A stretch of 64,000 nt of DNA from the NCBI RefSeq assembly GCF_007097395.1, contig NZ_VKDC01000007.1, positions 231,063-295,062 on the forward strand, given 5' to 3'. The DNA is from Fulvivirga sp. M361. GTDB taxonomy: Bacteria; Bacteroidota; Bacteroidia; Cytophagales; Cyclobacteriaceae. Position numbers and translations under genes: made by a program. Numbering within the stretch: the first letter of the stretch is position 1; the number at the start of each line of letters is the position of its first letter. This document shows, one piece after another, positions 18,006-27,600 of the stretch. The notes below the pieces were generated by a model. That model did not search any database, was not told the DNA's origin, and worked only from the letters and a program-made list of their open reading frames with translations.

Positions 18006-18363
18006 ATTTGGTTTATCAATAGCTTTTTTTGCTGTATTGGTGCTATCTGTTATTGGATACTTGATGTACGAATATATCACTAAATCTAATTCAGAGGTCA
18101 GATATACTGTATGTACTATGGTAGATAATTATTCCTCTTCAAAAGATATTGGTAAGAAGTATGAATATACTGCCAATGGAGAATTGTTCGAGAATATATG
18201 TACTTCTCATGCATGTGCCGAAGCTAAGTTAGGTTCAAAGTATGTATTAAAGTATTGGGTAGATGATCCAAAACTGACAGAAATATATTTTGATTCCCCC
18301 ATTGCAACTGATATAGTAGTCCCAAAAGATGGTTGGAAAGAACATCCATATCGTAAAAAATGA
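17986..18363 (+). CDS. small membrane-anchored protein, candidate immunity protein
   Basis: 125 aa with one N-terminal transmembrane helix (about residues 8-29, LSIAFFAVLVLSVIGYLMY) and a small beta-rich domain containing two Cys (ENICTSHACAEAKLG). It also holds the pattern GSKYVLKYWVDDPKLTEIYFD, seen in several short proteins with a DUF3592-like layout. It starts inside the end of the Rhs tip fragment and its stop overlaps the next ATG (ATGA). Position suggests immunity for the broken tip; no biochemical role can be read. Confidence 0.55.
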   Translation: MKIENIKFGLSIAFFAVLVLSVIGYLMYEYITKSNSEVRYTVCTMVDNYSSSKDIGKKYEYTANGELFENICTSHACAEAKLGSKYVLKYWVDDPKLTEIYFDSPIATDIVVPKDGWKEHPYRKK

Positions 18364-18545
18364 AAAGTTCACAGAACCTGTTCGATAAGATACTTATAGT
18401 TATGGTGGTGATTCTGTCAAGCTATTTTGTGTTCAACAATCATGGGTTGTTAGTTATTATACTGGTATTAGTCTCAAACTCGTTGTTATTGTATTTTGGA
18501 ATAGTACGTCCTCTGGTAAAGAATGCAAAACAACCCAAAAGTTGA
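18360..18545 (+). CDS. small two-helix membrane protein
   Basis: 61 aa with two hydrophobic segments (ILIVMVVILSSYFVF and LLVIILVLVSNSLLLYFGIV) and a basic tail (KNAKQPKS). The ATGA overlap with the previous gene means the two are translationally coupled. It is probably a partner of the preceding protein. The family is not recognised. Confidence 0.5.
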   Translation: MKSSQNLFDKILIVMVVILSSYFVFNNHGLLVIILVLVSNSLLLYFGIVRPLVKNAKQPKS

Positions 18546-18859
18546 ATTTATAGAAAGGGTAATTTATAGCGTTGGTCTTTTTACTTCTCTCTCAATCGCT
18601 CGGGTTTCCGAGTGACAACTATAAAATAGGCCTCCGGCCGGGATGGATTATGAATACGAAAAATTCATGGAAGGGCTGGTAGAGATATCGGTTTTTGTAA
18701 GTGTACAGAAAGCTAATTGTTTTTAAGCCTTTCCTATTTTTATTAAGTCGGCTTGTTTCTTACTAGTCCGCATTTATACTAGACCTGTTACCGTTGATCA
18801 GACATTGAATCAGGCTCGTTTGAGCTAAATTTCAGAAAATGAAAAGAAACCGAGATACA
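18546..18859. other. gene-free stretch between convergent units
   Basis: About 310 bp between the last Rhs-linked gene and the end of the gluconate permease gene. It contains a small hairpin (CTCGG/CCGAG, 18599-18612) without T tail and a GC-rich patch near 18630. No gene or clear terminator is seen. It is the likely edge of the Rhs island, since GC content rises sharply afterwards. Confidence 0.5.
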
Positions 18860-20233
18860 TCAAACACCAAAAAACAAAGACAGCAACATCACAACCACAA
18901 ACCCGGTCAAGGCCAAAAGAGAGGTCATGACCGTCCAGCTATGGAAAGTTTCTTTTTCCGTAATTCCCAGGTATTTGCTTACGAGCCAGAATCCACTATC
19001 ATTGACATGGGAAGCCATGGACGCTCCGGAGGCAATGGCAATAACCAGCAACGCTTTGGACAATTCAGAAACTTCACCTGTCAACGTAGGGGCCACAAGA
19101 CCGGCGGCAGTGATCATGGCTACGGTAGACGAGCCCTGTAAAACCCTTACCAATACTGCAGCCAGGAAAGCAAAAAATAGAATCCCCATGCCGGCATCCG
19201 CAAAATAGGTGGCCATCATTTCACCGGCGCCGGTATTGATCATCATCTGTTTGAATACTCCACCTGCGCCTGTCAGAAGAATGATGATCCCTGCTGGGGC
19301 CATGGATTTCGTCGTAATGTCCAGCATTTGTGATGCGGAAAAGCCTTTTTTGAGCCCCAAAAAATACCATGCCAGCAGGTTGGCAATTACCAGGGCCACA
19401 AAAGGGTGACCGATCATTTGTAACCATTTTTGAGCAATGTAATACATAGACTTTTCATCGGTTAAAAAACCGGATAAAACGGTATTCGCAACGATCAGAA
19501 CAATGGGAACGGCAATGATGATAGATATTAATCCCACAGGAGGAGGGGAGAGGGGCGATGGTGAATTATCTTCAAAATAAGGGGCATGCACCTTTATTTT
19601 CTTGCCAATGTATTTCCCGAAAACCGGTCCACATAAGATCGCTGTCGGTATACCTGCTATAAAGCCGAAAACGATTACCCACCCCAGGTCTGCTTTAAGA
19701 ATGTCGGCTACTGCCACAGGGCCTGGTGTAGGAGGGATAAAGGCGTGAGTAATGGCCAGGCCGGCCAATAAGGGAATGGCGTATAAGATGAGAGATTTTC
19801 CGGTCTTGCGTTGTAGTGCGTAGACCAAGGGGATCAAAATGATAAAAGCCACATCAAAGAAAACAGGGATGGCCACCAAAAAGCCTGTAAGCATAAGCGC
19901 CCAGGAGGCTCTTTTTTCTCCGAACTTTTCCAATAAATAGTTGGCCAGTGACCCGGCACCCCCGGAGTGCTCCAGAATGGCCCCGAAGGTTGATCCCAAT
20001 CCTACCACCACAGCTACAAAGCCCAATGTATTGGCCATCCCCTCCTGGATAGTGCTGATGATGTCCAGGGGGTCCATTCCGGCGATGATACCAACGGCTA
20101 TGCTGGAGATCAGCAATGAAATAAAGGCCTGGAGCTTAAATTGCAGTACAAGTAAAAGCAAAAGGCAGATCCCCAGGATTACAGCGGCCAATAGAGAAAG
20201 ATCGATCATCGGAGCTATAGGGTTATTGGTCAA
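18860..20233 (-). CDS. gntP: gluconate:H+ symporter, GntP family
   Basis: 457 aa, about 12-14 hydrophobic helices over the whole length. Family landmarks are LEHSGGAGSLANYLLEKFG (near residue 88), FDVAFIILIPLVYAL and HAFIPPTPGPVAVADILKADLG (near 165), and the C-terminal VNDSGFWLVSKYLG with SWTVMTS. It imports gluconate or a related sugar acid across the inner membrane. It lies 63 bp downstream of gluconokinase on the same strand, giving an import-and-phosphorylate pair. Met9 is an alternative start closer to the first helix. The end converges on the Rhs region. Confidence 0.93.
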   Translation of the reverse strand: MTNNPIAPMIDLSLLAAVILGICLLLLLVLQFKLQAFISLLISSIAVGIIAGMDPLDIISTIQEGMANTLGFVAVVVGLGSTFGAILEHSGGAGSLANYLLEKFGEKRASWALMLTGFLVAIPVFFDVAFIILIPLVYALQRKTGKSLILYAIPLLAGLAITHAFIPPTPGPVAVADILKADLGWVIVFGFIAGIPTAILCGPVFGKYIGKKIKVHAPYFEDNSPSPLSPPPVGLISIIIAVPIVLIVANTVLSGFLTDEKSMYYIAQKWLQMIGHPFVALVIANLLAWYFLGLKKGFSASQMLDITTKSMAPAGIIILLTGAGGVFKQMMINTGAGEMMATYFADAGMGILFFAFLAAVLVRVLQGSSTVAMITAAGLVAPTLTGEVSELSKALLVIAIASGASMASHVNDSGFWLVSKYLGITEKETFHSWTVMTSLLALTGFVVVMLLSLFFGV

Positions 20234-20296
20234 TGACTGATTTTATACCTTTACGCAGGATGTTGGCAAATATCGAAAATAAAGTCAGGATCTTTT

Positions 20297-20791
20297 TCAC
20301 GAGAGTATATTCAGTTCTGCCCGTATTTTATCTGCCATTTCCTGTGGAAATAGACGAATATCTACTTTTATAGCGTAGTCCGGAATTTCCAGATCATGAA
20401 ACTGTGATTTCAACAGATCCGCTTTCATAAAATGGTCTTTCCGGTTTTCCAGTCGGCTTCTGATGAGTTCATACGTTCCGTCCAGGTAGACCCAGTGTAC
20501 ATGGTCTACCTGTGACGATAACTGTTGCCGGTATTTTTCTTTCAAAGCCGAGCATGCCAGGATGGCTCCCGTAGACTTGCTACAGGTTATCAATTTATCA
20601 TTAAGTATCTCCAGCCAGTTTTGGCGATCATGGTCATTCAGCGGGTGCCCGCTTTTCATTTTGATGATATTTGCTTTCGGGTGGAAATCATCTGCATCAT
20701 AGAATGGGAGGTTAACCTGTTTTGACAATAATTGACCTATTAAGGTTTTTCCACTGCCGCTTACTCCCATAATGATGATGACCTGTTTCAA
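20297..20791 (-). CDS. gntK: gluconokinase
   Basis: 164 aa, normal length for GntK. Walker A loop GVSGSGKT at residues 9-16, then FYDADDFHP, the HPLNDHDRQNWL segment and ACSALKEKYR, all characteristic of the ATP:D-gluconate 6-phosphotransferase family, and HFMKADLLKSQF near the C-terminus. It phosphorylates cytosolic gluconate to 6-phosphogluconate for the pentose phosphate or Entner-Doudoroff route. It starts 12 bp after the GH3 gene and precedes gntP, so the three form one operon. Confidence 0.95.
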   Translation of the reverse strand: MKQVIIIMGVSGSGKTLIGQLLSKQVNLPFYDADDFHPKANIIKMKSGHPLNDHDRQNWLEILNDKLITCSKSTGAILACSALKEKYRQQLSSQVDHVHWVYLDGTYELIRSRLENRKDHFMKADLLKSQFHDLEIPDYAIKVDIRLFPQEMADKIRAELNILS

Positions 20792-20803
20792 AAGCGAATG
20801 GTT

Positions 20804-23044
20804 TTAGTTTTCCTTCAAAGAAAAAGAATTTTGAAGTCCTGAAGATGAGTTAGGGCCTACCCATACACGAAACAATCCGGGTTCCGCCCTTTTTTCAAGT
20901 TGGTGGTTCATAAATTCAAGGTCTTTTGAGGATAAGCGGAAGGATACTTTTTTAGTTTCCCCTTGATCCAGCGAGATTTTCCTGAACCGCTTGAGTTCAC
21001 GAACGGGGCGTGTTATGCTGCCTACCACGTCCTGGACATAGAGCTGGACTACTTCCTCACCATTTCGGGTACCGGTATTGGTGACGGAGACGGTGACCGT
21101 TAGTGCTTCATTCATTGCCAGTTCTTTATGGGATAACGAAAGCTTTGAATAAGCATAATCCGAATACCCCAAACCATATCCAAATGGGAAATGAGGAGAG
21201 AAGCCTGCGTCCAGGTAATGGGAATTGTTGCCCAGAGAGCTTTGCCAGGCCCCTACGGGGATCTCATCGATGTGAACGAACGATGTGCTATCCGCAGGTC
21301 TTCCGGTGTTTTTGTGATTGTAAAAAATGGGGCACTGACCCGCCGTTTTAGGCCAGCTTACCGGTAGTCTTCCTCCCGGCTCACTTTTGCCATAGATCAT
21401 ATCGTATAAAGCCGGCCCTCCCATACTTCCCGGATGCCAGCACATAAGTACCGCATCCACTTTATCGATAATACGTGAGATCGCGATCGGCCTTCCTGCC
21501 ATGATCACTAAAATAATGGGTTTGCCCAACAGGGCTAATTTTTCAATGAGTGACTCTTGTGCACCCGGCAAGCCGATATCCGCCCGGCTATGGGCTTCTC
21601 CGGATAGAATGGCTTCCTCACCACCTACAAAAAGGATTACATCCGACTTTTGGGCCAGTCTCAAAGCCTCATCAAACCCTTCTTTGGAACGGTCCCTGCT
21701 GAACGTTAGCCCGGGAGAGAAAAGCACTTCAGGACTTTGCTCGTTAAAGGCTTTGAACGGAGTGATTGATTGGTCTGCTTCACCGTCAAATGTCCAGGTA
21801 CCCAACTGTTCTCTGGGTGCATTGGCCAAAGGGCCGATTAGAGCAATTTTCGTCCCCTTTTTTAAAGGAAGCAATTGCTCATTTTTTAGCAGTACACTGC
21901 TTTTGATCGCAGCTTCTTTTGCCTTTTGCAGGTGATCAGGAAGGTAAAACCTTTTTTCGGTGTCTTTATCCCTGTAAGGACGTTCAAACAAGCCCATGCG
22001 GAACTTGACCTTCAAAATATTTTTTACATAAAAGTCAATTTGATCCTCGGAGAGGCTTCCTTCTTCAATCAGACTTTCAATATGATCTTCATAGGCTTTG
22101 CTGGTCATTTCCATATCCAAACCGGCATTTGCAGCCAGTTCGGCCGCATGTTTTTCATCCCGGGCAAAACCATGGTCGATCATTTCGGTAACGGAATTCC
22201 AGTCACTCACTACAAAACCGTCGAAATGGAGTTCCCCCCTGAGCAGGCCTGTCAGTAAGAATTTGTTACCTGAAGCCGGTAATCCGTTTATTTCATTAAA
22301 AGAGGACATTACGGTAGGCGCTCCTGCTTTAATGGCAGCTGTGAAAGGAGGAACATAAAGATTTCTAAGCAGTGGTTCATGAATGATAGCCGTATTATAA
22401 TCTCTGCCCCCAATGGCGGCACCATATCCTATCAGGTGCTTAGCACAAGTCACCATAGAAGTAGGGTCTTTCAAGCTGTTTCCATGGAATCCCTCTACGT
22501 ATCCTTTTGCCAGTAAAGATGCCAGGTAAGGATCTTCACCCGGAGATTCAGCGATTCTTCCCCAGCGACTGTCCCGGGCAATGTCAAGCATAGGAGCGAA
22601 CGTCCATCGTATCCCGACGGAAGAAGCTTCTATGGCTGAAATTCGCCCACACGCCCTGGCTACTTCAGGGTCCCAGGAGGCGGCGATACCCAGCGGGATG
22701 GGAAAAATGGTCCTGAAACCATGGATGACGTCCCTGGCAAAGATCAAAGGAATGCCATGCGGGCTTTCTTCTGTGGCCAGACGTTGAAGTTCATCCACAT
22801 AATCGGTATTCATGACATTGAGAAAAGCCCCGACCTTTCCCTCTCTCACAGCTTGCTTCAGTTCCTCAGGAAGGGTGCCTTTAACGCGGCTGGAAGTACC
22901 ACGAAGAGCAGTCTGCCCGATTTTTTCCCGGAGTGACATGATGGCTACTATGGAATCAATACGAGCGTCGAAGGACATTTGTGCAAATCCACAGAAGCTG
23001 TTTACGAGCAGAAACCCGGTTATTAAGACATGTAAGCGCTGCAT
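20804..23044 (-). CDS. bglX: glycoside hydrolase family 3, beta-glucosidase BglX type
   Basis: 746 aa. Signal peptide (HVLITGFLLVNSFCGFAQ) directs it to the periplasm. The GH3 N-terminal barrel carries IFARDVIHGFRTIFPIPLG, CAKHLIGYG (Lys202-His203) and the nucleophile in GFVVSDWNS (Asp281). The C-terminal sandwich carries GGEEAILSGEAHSRADIGLPG with a likely acid/base Glu, and a fibronectin-III-like end (NGEEVVQLYVQDVVGSITRP). It releases glucose from beta-linked gluco-oligosaccharides. Finding it with gluconate genes and next to an alpha-amylase locus is mixed chemistry; the true substrate is open. Confidence 0.93.
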   Translation of the reverse strand: MQRLHVLITGFLLVNSFCGFAQMSFDARIDSIVAIMSLREKIGQTALRGTSSRVKGTLPEELKQAVREGKVGAFLNVMNTDYVDELQRLATEESPHGIPLIFARDVIHGFRTIFPIPLGIAASWDPEVARACGRISAIEASSVGIRWTFAPMLDIARDSRWGRIAESPGEDPYLASLLAKGYVEGFHGNSLKDPTSMVTCAKHLIGYGAAIGGRDYNTAIIHEPLLRNLYVPPFTAAIKAGAPTVMSSFNEINGLPASGNKFLLTGLLRGELHFDGFVVSDWNSVTEMIDHGFARDEKHAAELAANAGLDMEMTSKAYEDHIESLIEEGSLSEDQIDFYVKNILKVKFRMGLFERPYRDKDTEKRFYLPDHLQKAKEAAIKSSVLLKNEQLLPLKKGTKIALIGPLANAPREQLGTWTFDGEADQSITPFKAFNEQSPEVLFSPGLTFSRDRSKEGFDEALRLAQKSDVILFVGGEEAILSGEAHSRADIGLPGAQESLIEKLALLGKPIILVIMAGRPIAISRIIDKVDAVLMCWHPGSMGGPALYDMIYGKSEPGGRLPVSWPKTAGQCPIFYNHKNTGRPADSTSFVHIDEIPVGAWQSSLGNNSHYLDAGFSPHFPFGYGLGYSDYAYSKLSLSHKELAMNEALTVTVSVTNTGTRNGEEVVQLYVQDVVGSITRPVRELKRFRKISLDQGETKKVSFRLSSKDLEFMNHQLEKRAEPGLFRVWVGPNSSSGLQNSFSLKEN

Positions 23045-23255
23045 TTCCCGTTTAATTTGAGGGTAGAAGTAAGAACATATAGCGTGTTTTACTGATTAGG
23101 TGATCTGAGACCATTGTAAATGTAATCATTGGAAGCAGCCGTACTGACTTTATCAGCGTGATTGATACATTTTTCCAGCTAATTAGGAAGATTACCCATG
23201 CCCGGTCAGGAAATATAATAATGTGTAATGAGCTAAAAGTAGCTTATGGATATTC

Positions 23256-23282
23256 CAAAGCTTTTTCATCAGGAAAGCTTTG
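23256..23282 (-). promoter_or_regulatory. inverted repeat between lacI-type gene and bglX
   Basis: CAAAGCTTT (23256-23264) and AAAGCTTTG (23274-23282) are perfect 9-bp arms around a 9-nt loop, 46 nt past the regulator stop. No T run follows in the direction of transcription, so it may be a weak terminator, a processing site or an operator for the bglX-gntK-gntP operon. The rest of 23045-23327 shows nothing clear. Confidence 0.35.
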
Positions 23283-23327
23283 CAAACAGAAATGGCAATG
23301 TTTCTACTAAGGGAAACAATAATCCAC

Positions 23328-24365
23328 TCAATTCATTAACTTCCTGGAAGATTGCCGAACGATGAGTTTGGTCTTTAATACTTTGGTCTCCGGCTCAATG
23401 ATATCTTCCTCTTTTGCTTCGATCTCTTTGATCAGGAGCCTGGCAGCTTCCTGGCCCATTTCAAAACCGGGCTGATCAATGGTGGTCATGGTAGGTTCGG
23501 TAAGAGCGGTAAAGCGCCAGTTGCTAAAACCTACTATACCAAATTCTCCGGGTAACTTCAGGCCATGTTCACGTGCTGCCAGCATGGCGCCGAGCGCAGA
23601 AGTGTCATTACTGGCAAAGACTGCGTCAGGAGGTTCGCTCATCCCGAGTAGTTTGGTGGTAAGCGCCCTTGAAGGCCGTTCATCATCCGCCAGGTTTTCA
23701 TAAACTACGTAGTCGGGATTAAACTTCAGGCCGTGGTCTTCCAGCGCCGTTCTGTAACCTTTCAAACGTTCATCACTTATTTTAAGGTTTTTGGCTCCTG
23801 CTAAATGGGCTATTCGTGTGAAACCCTGGTCAATCAGATGTTGCGTAGCTTCATAGGCCGCCGCATGGTCATCTACCACCACCTTACTCGTATTTAACGC
23901 ATCACAGACCCGGTCGAAAAATACCATAGGGACGCCACGATCATAAACTGACTCAAAATGATCGTATTTGGAAGTTTCTTTGGACATAGAAATGATAATA
24001 CCGTCTACACGGTTGTTGAATAGCGCTTTAACATCTTTGACTTCCTTTTCATAGGATTCATTGGACTGTGCTACGATCACGCTGTAACCTGCGCTGTATG
24101 CGATATCTTCAATACCACTGATGACCGTCGAAAAGAACCAATGTACAATCTGTGGGATGATCACACCAATCGTGTTGCTCTTACTATGACGAAGGCTAAG
24201 GGCAATACTGTTAGGTTGATAGTTAAGTTCATCCGCTAAATCAGTAACTGCTTTTTTTGTTTCGGGACTAATGTCCGGGTGGTCCTTCAACGCTCTGGAC
24301 ACGGTGGAAGGGGAGATACCCAACGCGCGTGCAATATCCTTGATAGTGACTTGACTACTTCTCAT
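23328..24365 (-). CDS. LacI-family transcriptional regulator
   Basis: 345 aa. N-terminal helix-turn-helix VTIKDIARALGISPSTVSRAL (residues 6-26) and hinge NYQPNSIALSLR, then a periplasmic-binding-protein-like sensor (NTIGVIIPQIVHWFFSTVISG, RVDGIIISMSK, VPMVFFDR, FASNDTSALGAM). It is divergent from the susC operon and upstream of bglX-gntK-gntP on its own strand, so it is placed to control both. Its presumed operator is the perfect palindrome at 24499-24514. The ligand is probably a sugar or sugar acid from the locus. Confidence 0.93.
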   Translation of the reverse strand: MRSSQVTIKDIARALGISPSTVSRALKDHPDISPETKKAVTDLADELNYQPNSIALSLRHSKSNTIGVIIPQIVHWFFSTVISGIEDIAYSAGYSVIVAQSNESYEKEVKDVKALFNNRVDGIIISMSKETSKYDHFESVYDRGVPMVFFDRVCDALNTSKVVVDDHAAAYEATQHLIDQGFTRIAHLAGAKNLKISDERLKGYRTALEDHGLKFNPDYVVYENLADDERPSRALTTKLLGMSEPPDAVFASNDTSALGAMLAAREHGLKLPGEFGIVGFSNWRFTALTEPTMTTIDQPGFEMGQEAARLLIKEIEAKEEDIIEPETKVLKTKLIVRQSSRKLMN

Positions 24366-24393
24366 GGCTAAGGTTGAGTAATTTAGGTGTCAA

Positions 24394-24401
24394 CAAATAT
24401 A
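24394..24401 (-). promoter_or_regulatory. -7 element of the LacI-type regulator gene
   Basis: On the minus strand the sequence is TATATTTG, an exact Bacteroidota TAnnTTTG, 29 bp before the start codon. No clear -33 TTTG is seen at the usual distance. Confidence 0.4.
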
Positions 24402-24498
24402 TACTGTCTGAGTCAATTATTACCATTTGGAGGCGACAATATGAGGAGGATCATGTTATAAAAAGCCCTCTTTTTTCGAGGAAAAAATGCTACGTTAT

Positions 24499-24514
24499 CC
24501 GCAAACGTTTGCGG
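24499..24514. promoter_or_regulatory. LacI-type operator before the amylase-locus susC
   Basis: CCGCAAACGTTTGCGG is a perfect 16-bp palindrome with the central CG step usual for LacI-family sites. It overlaps the presumed -33 TTTG (24508-24511) of a promoter whose -7-like TATTTTG lies at 24530-24536, 18 bp further on. Binding there would repress the susC operon. A near copy is found at 6114-6127. Confidence 0.65.
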
Positions 24515-24536
24515 TTCCGATTTCGTGATTATTTTG
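24508..24536 (+). promoter_or_regulatory. candidate promoter of the amylase-locus susC operon
   Basis: TTTG at 24508-24511, 18-bp spacer, TATTTTG at 24530-24536 (one base short of TAnnTTTG). Transcription would start near 24543, leaving a leader of about 65 nt before the susC start at 24609. Confidence 0.4.
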
Positions 24537-24608
24537 CATAAAACGCTAGTTTTTATGCCATTATCGTAGTTAAATTCGATGTGTAATTCAACCTTATTTC
24601 AGAATTTT

Positions 24609-27600
24609 ATGAAGAAAAATTTACTAGTCCTTTGGGTCCTGGGATTTCTATTCCCCTGTTCAATATTCGCCCAGACAACTGTGCGGGGAACAGTGACCGA
24701 CGCTTCGGATGGAGCACCTCTTCCGGGGGTCAACATCCTGGTAAAAGGTACCTCTACAGGTACGGTAACAGATTTCAGTGGCAATTTTTCACTGACTGTA
24801 AACGAGAGTGATGTCCTTGTTTTCTCTTTTGTGGGATATAAACCGCAGGAATTAACAGTGGGTACTCAATCTAATCTAACTATTTCAATGGATCTTGACA
24901 TAGCCCAACTCACGGAAGTTGTAGTAGTGGGCTACGGTGTACAAACAAAAAGGGAAGTGACCGGCTCTATTTCCAAAGTAGACGGACAGGAGCTAATGAG
25001 TACTTCAGTACCTAGTTTTGAGGCCGCCTTGCAAGGAAAAGCAGCAGGCGTTCAGGTAATTCAGGGTAGTGGTACGGCAGGCGCCGGCTCGATGATCAGG
25101 GTAAGGGGTATTGCTTCCCTGAGTGCCGGTGGTGATCCGTTGTATGTGGTAGATGGTATTCCCATCACACAGGATTACTTCCTTAATGATAACAGAGGGG
25201 CTTTCAACAACAACCCTTTAGCGACCATTAACCCCAATGACATTGAATCCGTAGAGATCTTAAAAGATGCCTCTGCAGCCGCTATTTATGGTTCTCGCGG
25301 TGCGAACGGGGTTATCCTGATCACCACTAAACGTGGTAAAAGTGGTAAACCAACCTTCAACTTCAGTACTAAATTTGGTATATCTCAACCTACCCGAGAG
25401 GTGGACTTACTGTCCTCTGAAGAATGGTTGCAACTCAGACAAGAGGCCTGGGAGAACGATGGTAACGTAGGACTGGCCGAATTACCGGGACAAGTTACCT
25501 GGGAGCAAGCCAGGCAAACAGATACCGATTGGATTGACCTTACCACACAGACGGGGATCAGACAGGAATATAATATTAGTATGTCTCAAGGGAATGAAAA
25601 ACTGTCTACTTATATAGGCTTTTCTTACAGTGATAATGAGAGTTTCCTTGTTGGTAATAGTTATGAAAGGCTTAGCGGTAGGGTTAACCTGGATTATAAT
25701 TTTACCGACAAACTTAAAGCATCCGTTACCACATCCTTGAGTCAGGGGGTTAATAACCGGGTAAGTGGTGCCTGGGATGGTGGATTAGGCGCTGCAATGT
25801 CAGATGCTTTGGTCATTTACCCGGTAAGAAACGACGATGGCTCTTTCTTTACAGGAGGTAATAATCCTTTGAGAAAGCAGGAGCTGAATGAGTGGAGAAC
25901 ACGTGAAAACCGAGTGCTGTCTACGTTGAAATTCAATTACGCACCCATTGACAAACTCCAGATCAACGTTTCCGGTAGTCTTGATTATATGGATATTCTG
26001 GATGATCAATTTGAACCACAGGAAATCACCAATACAGAAAACATCGCCAAGCGCTACCCGACCTGGGTAACCAATTATACGCTTTCAGCAACGGCAGCCT
26101 ACGATCTCAACGTAGATCAGAATCATAGCTTTAAATTCTTGGTAGGCGGAGAATACCAGGAATCACTTACTGAAAAGTGGAATAAAATAGAAGCATTCGG
26201 TGTGGATGGCCCGTTGTTTGATGATCCGGCCATTCCGGACAGGTTTGATGACAATGATAATCCTTTACCCAATCCGGTCTATGAAACAGCGCCGGATGAG
26301 ATATGGTCTTTCTTAAGTTATTTCACAAGAGTAAACTACAATTACAAAGACAAGCTATTTGTAAAGGCATCTGCTCGTGTGGATGGTTCCTCGAGGTTTG
26401 GTAGCAATAACCGTTATGGTTTCTTCCCAAGCCTGGGAGCAGGTTATGTTTTATCTGAAGAAAGCTGGTTTCCTAAAACTACAGCGATCAATTTCTTGAA
26501 GTTAAAAGCAAGTTGGGGGATTACCGGTAATGCGGACATTCCTAACTACCAGCGATGGGGTACCTTCCAGCGGAGAGAAGGAGATGACGGGAACCGTTAC
26601 AATCAACAGCCTATCATCTTTCCTGTCAGACTGGAAAACCCGGACTTGAAATGGGAAGTTCAACGTACGTATGACATAGCGGTTGAGATAGGATTCCTGA
26701 ATGATCGTATCACTGCGGAGGTGGCATACTTTGACAAGAACTCCAGTGACGTGCTGATAGATAGATTGGTACAAGCTTCTACAGGTTTTGAAAGGTACTT
26801 TGAGAACATCGCCGAGATCAGTAATAAAGGCTTTGAGATCGGCATCAAATCGAGAAATATTGATGGTGTGTTCGGATGGACTACGGAGATCAATGCTTCT
26901 CATCTTAAGAACGAGGTATTGGATATTGGAGCTACACCTCCTGATGCCATTGCCGGTTCCGGTGATACCCGGGTGGTGGAAGGATTACCTGTTGGAGTGA
27001 ACTTCCTGAACAGGTTCGCCAGGGTAGATCCTGAGAACGGGCTCCCGATTTTCCTGGATAAAGAAGGAAATGAAACATATGAGTTTAACCTGGATGATAG
27101 AGTGCCCGTAGGAAATGTGGTTCCGGACTGGACAGGCGGTATTACCAATACATTCAATTATAAAAACTTTGATTTAAGCATTCTTTTCACCTTCACGTTA
27201 GGAGGAAATATTTATGACGATTCCGGCAAGCGGCAGCTGGGTGTAGTGTCAGATTGGAATATGAGGAGCGAGATCGCCGATAGGTGGAGACAGCCAGGGG
27301 ATGTGGCCAAATTCCCAAGATTAACAATGGAGGCGAACAACTATGGTGGATTGGCTAGTTTCTGGAATTTGAATACCACCCAATTCCTTTATGACGGTAC
27401 ATTTGGAAGGATAAGAAATGTAACTTTGGGATACAATTTACCGGATGAATTCGTAAGTAAAATGAAACTCAGAAATGCCCGGGTCTATTTCAATGCTACC
27501 AACCTGCTCACTTTCACAAAATTCCCGGGGGCCGATCCGGAAATTGTGCGTGATCATGAAGGGCCCCAGGGTAGAAACCTAAGCCCTAATGTGACTTATC

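Noticed and set aside
24464-24487. Antisense terminator before the amylase-locus susC, by analogy with the other two
   Set aside because: Only a 4-bp stem (CCTC/GAGG) can form and no TAnnTTTG is found on the minus strand between it and susC.
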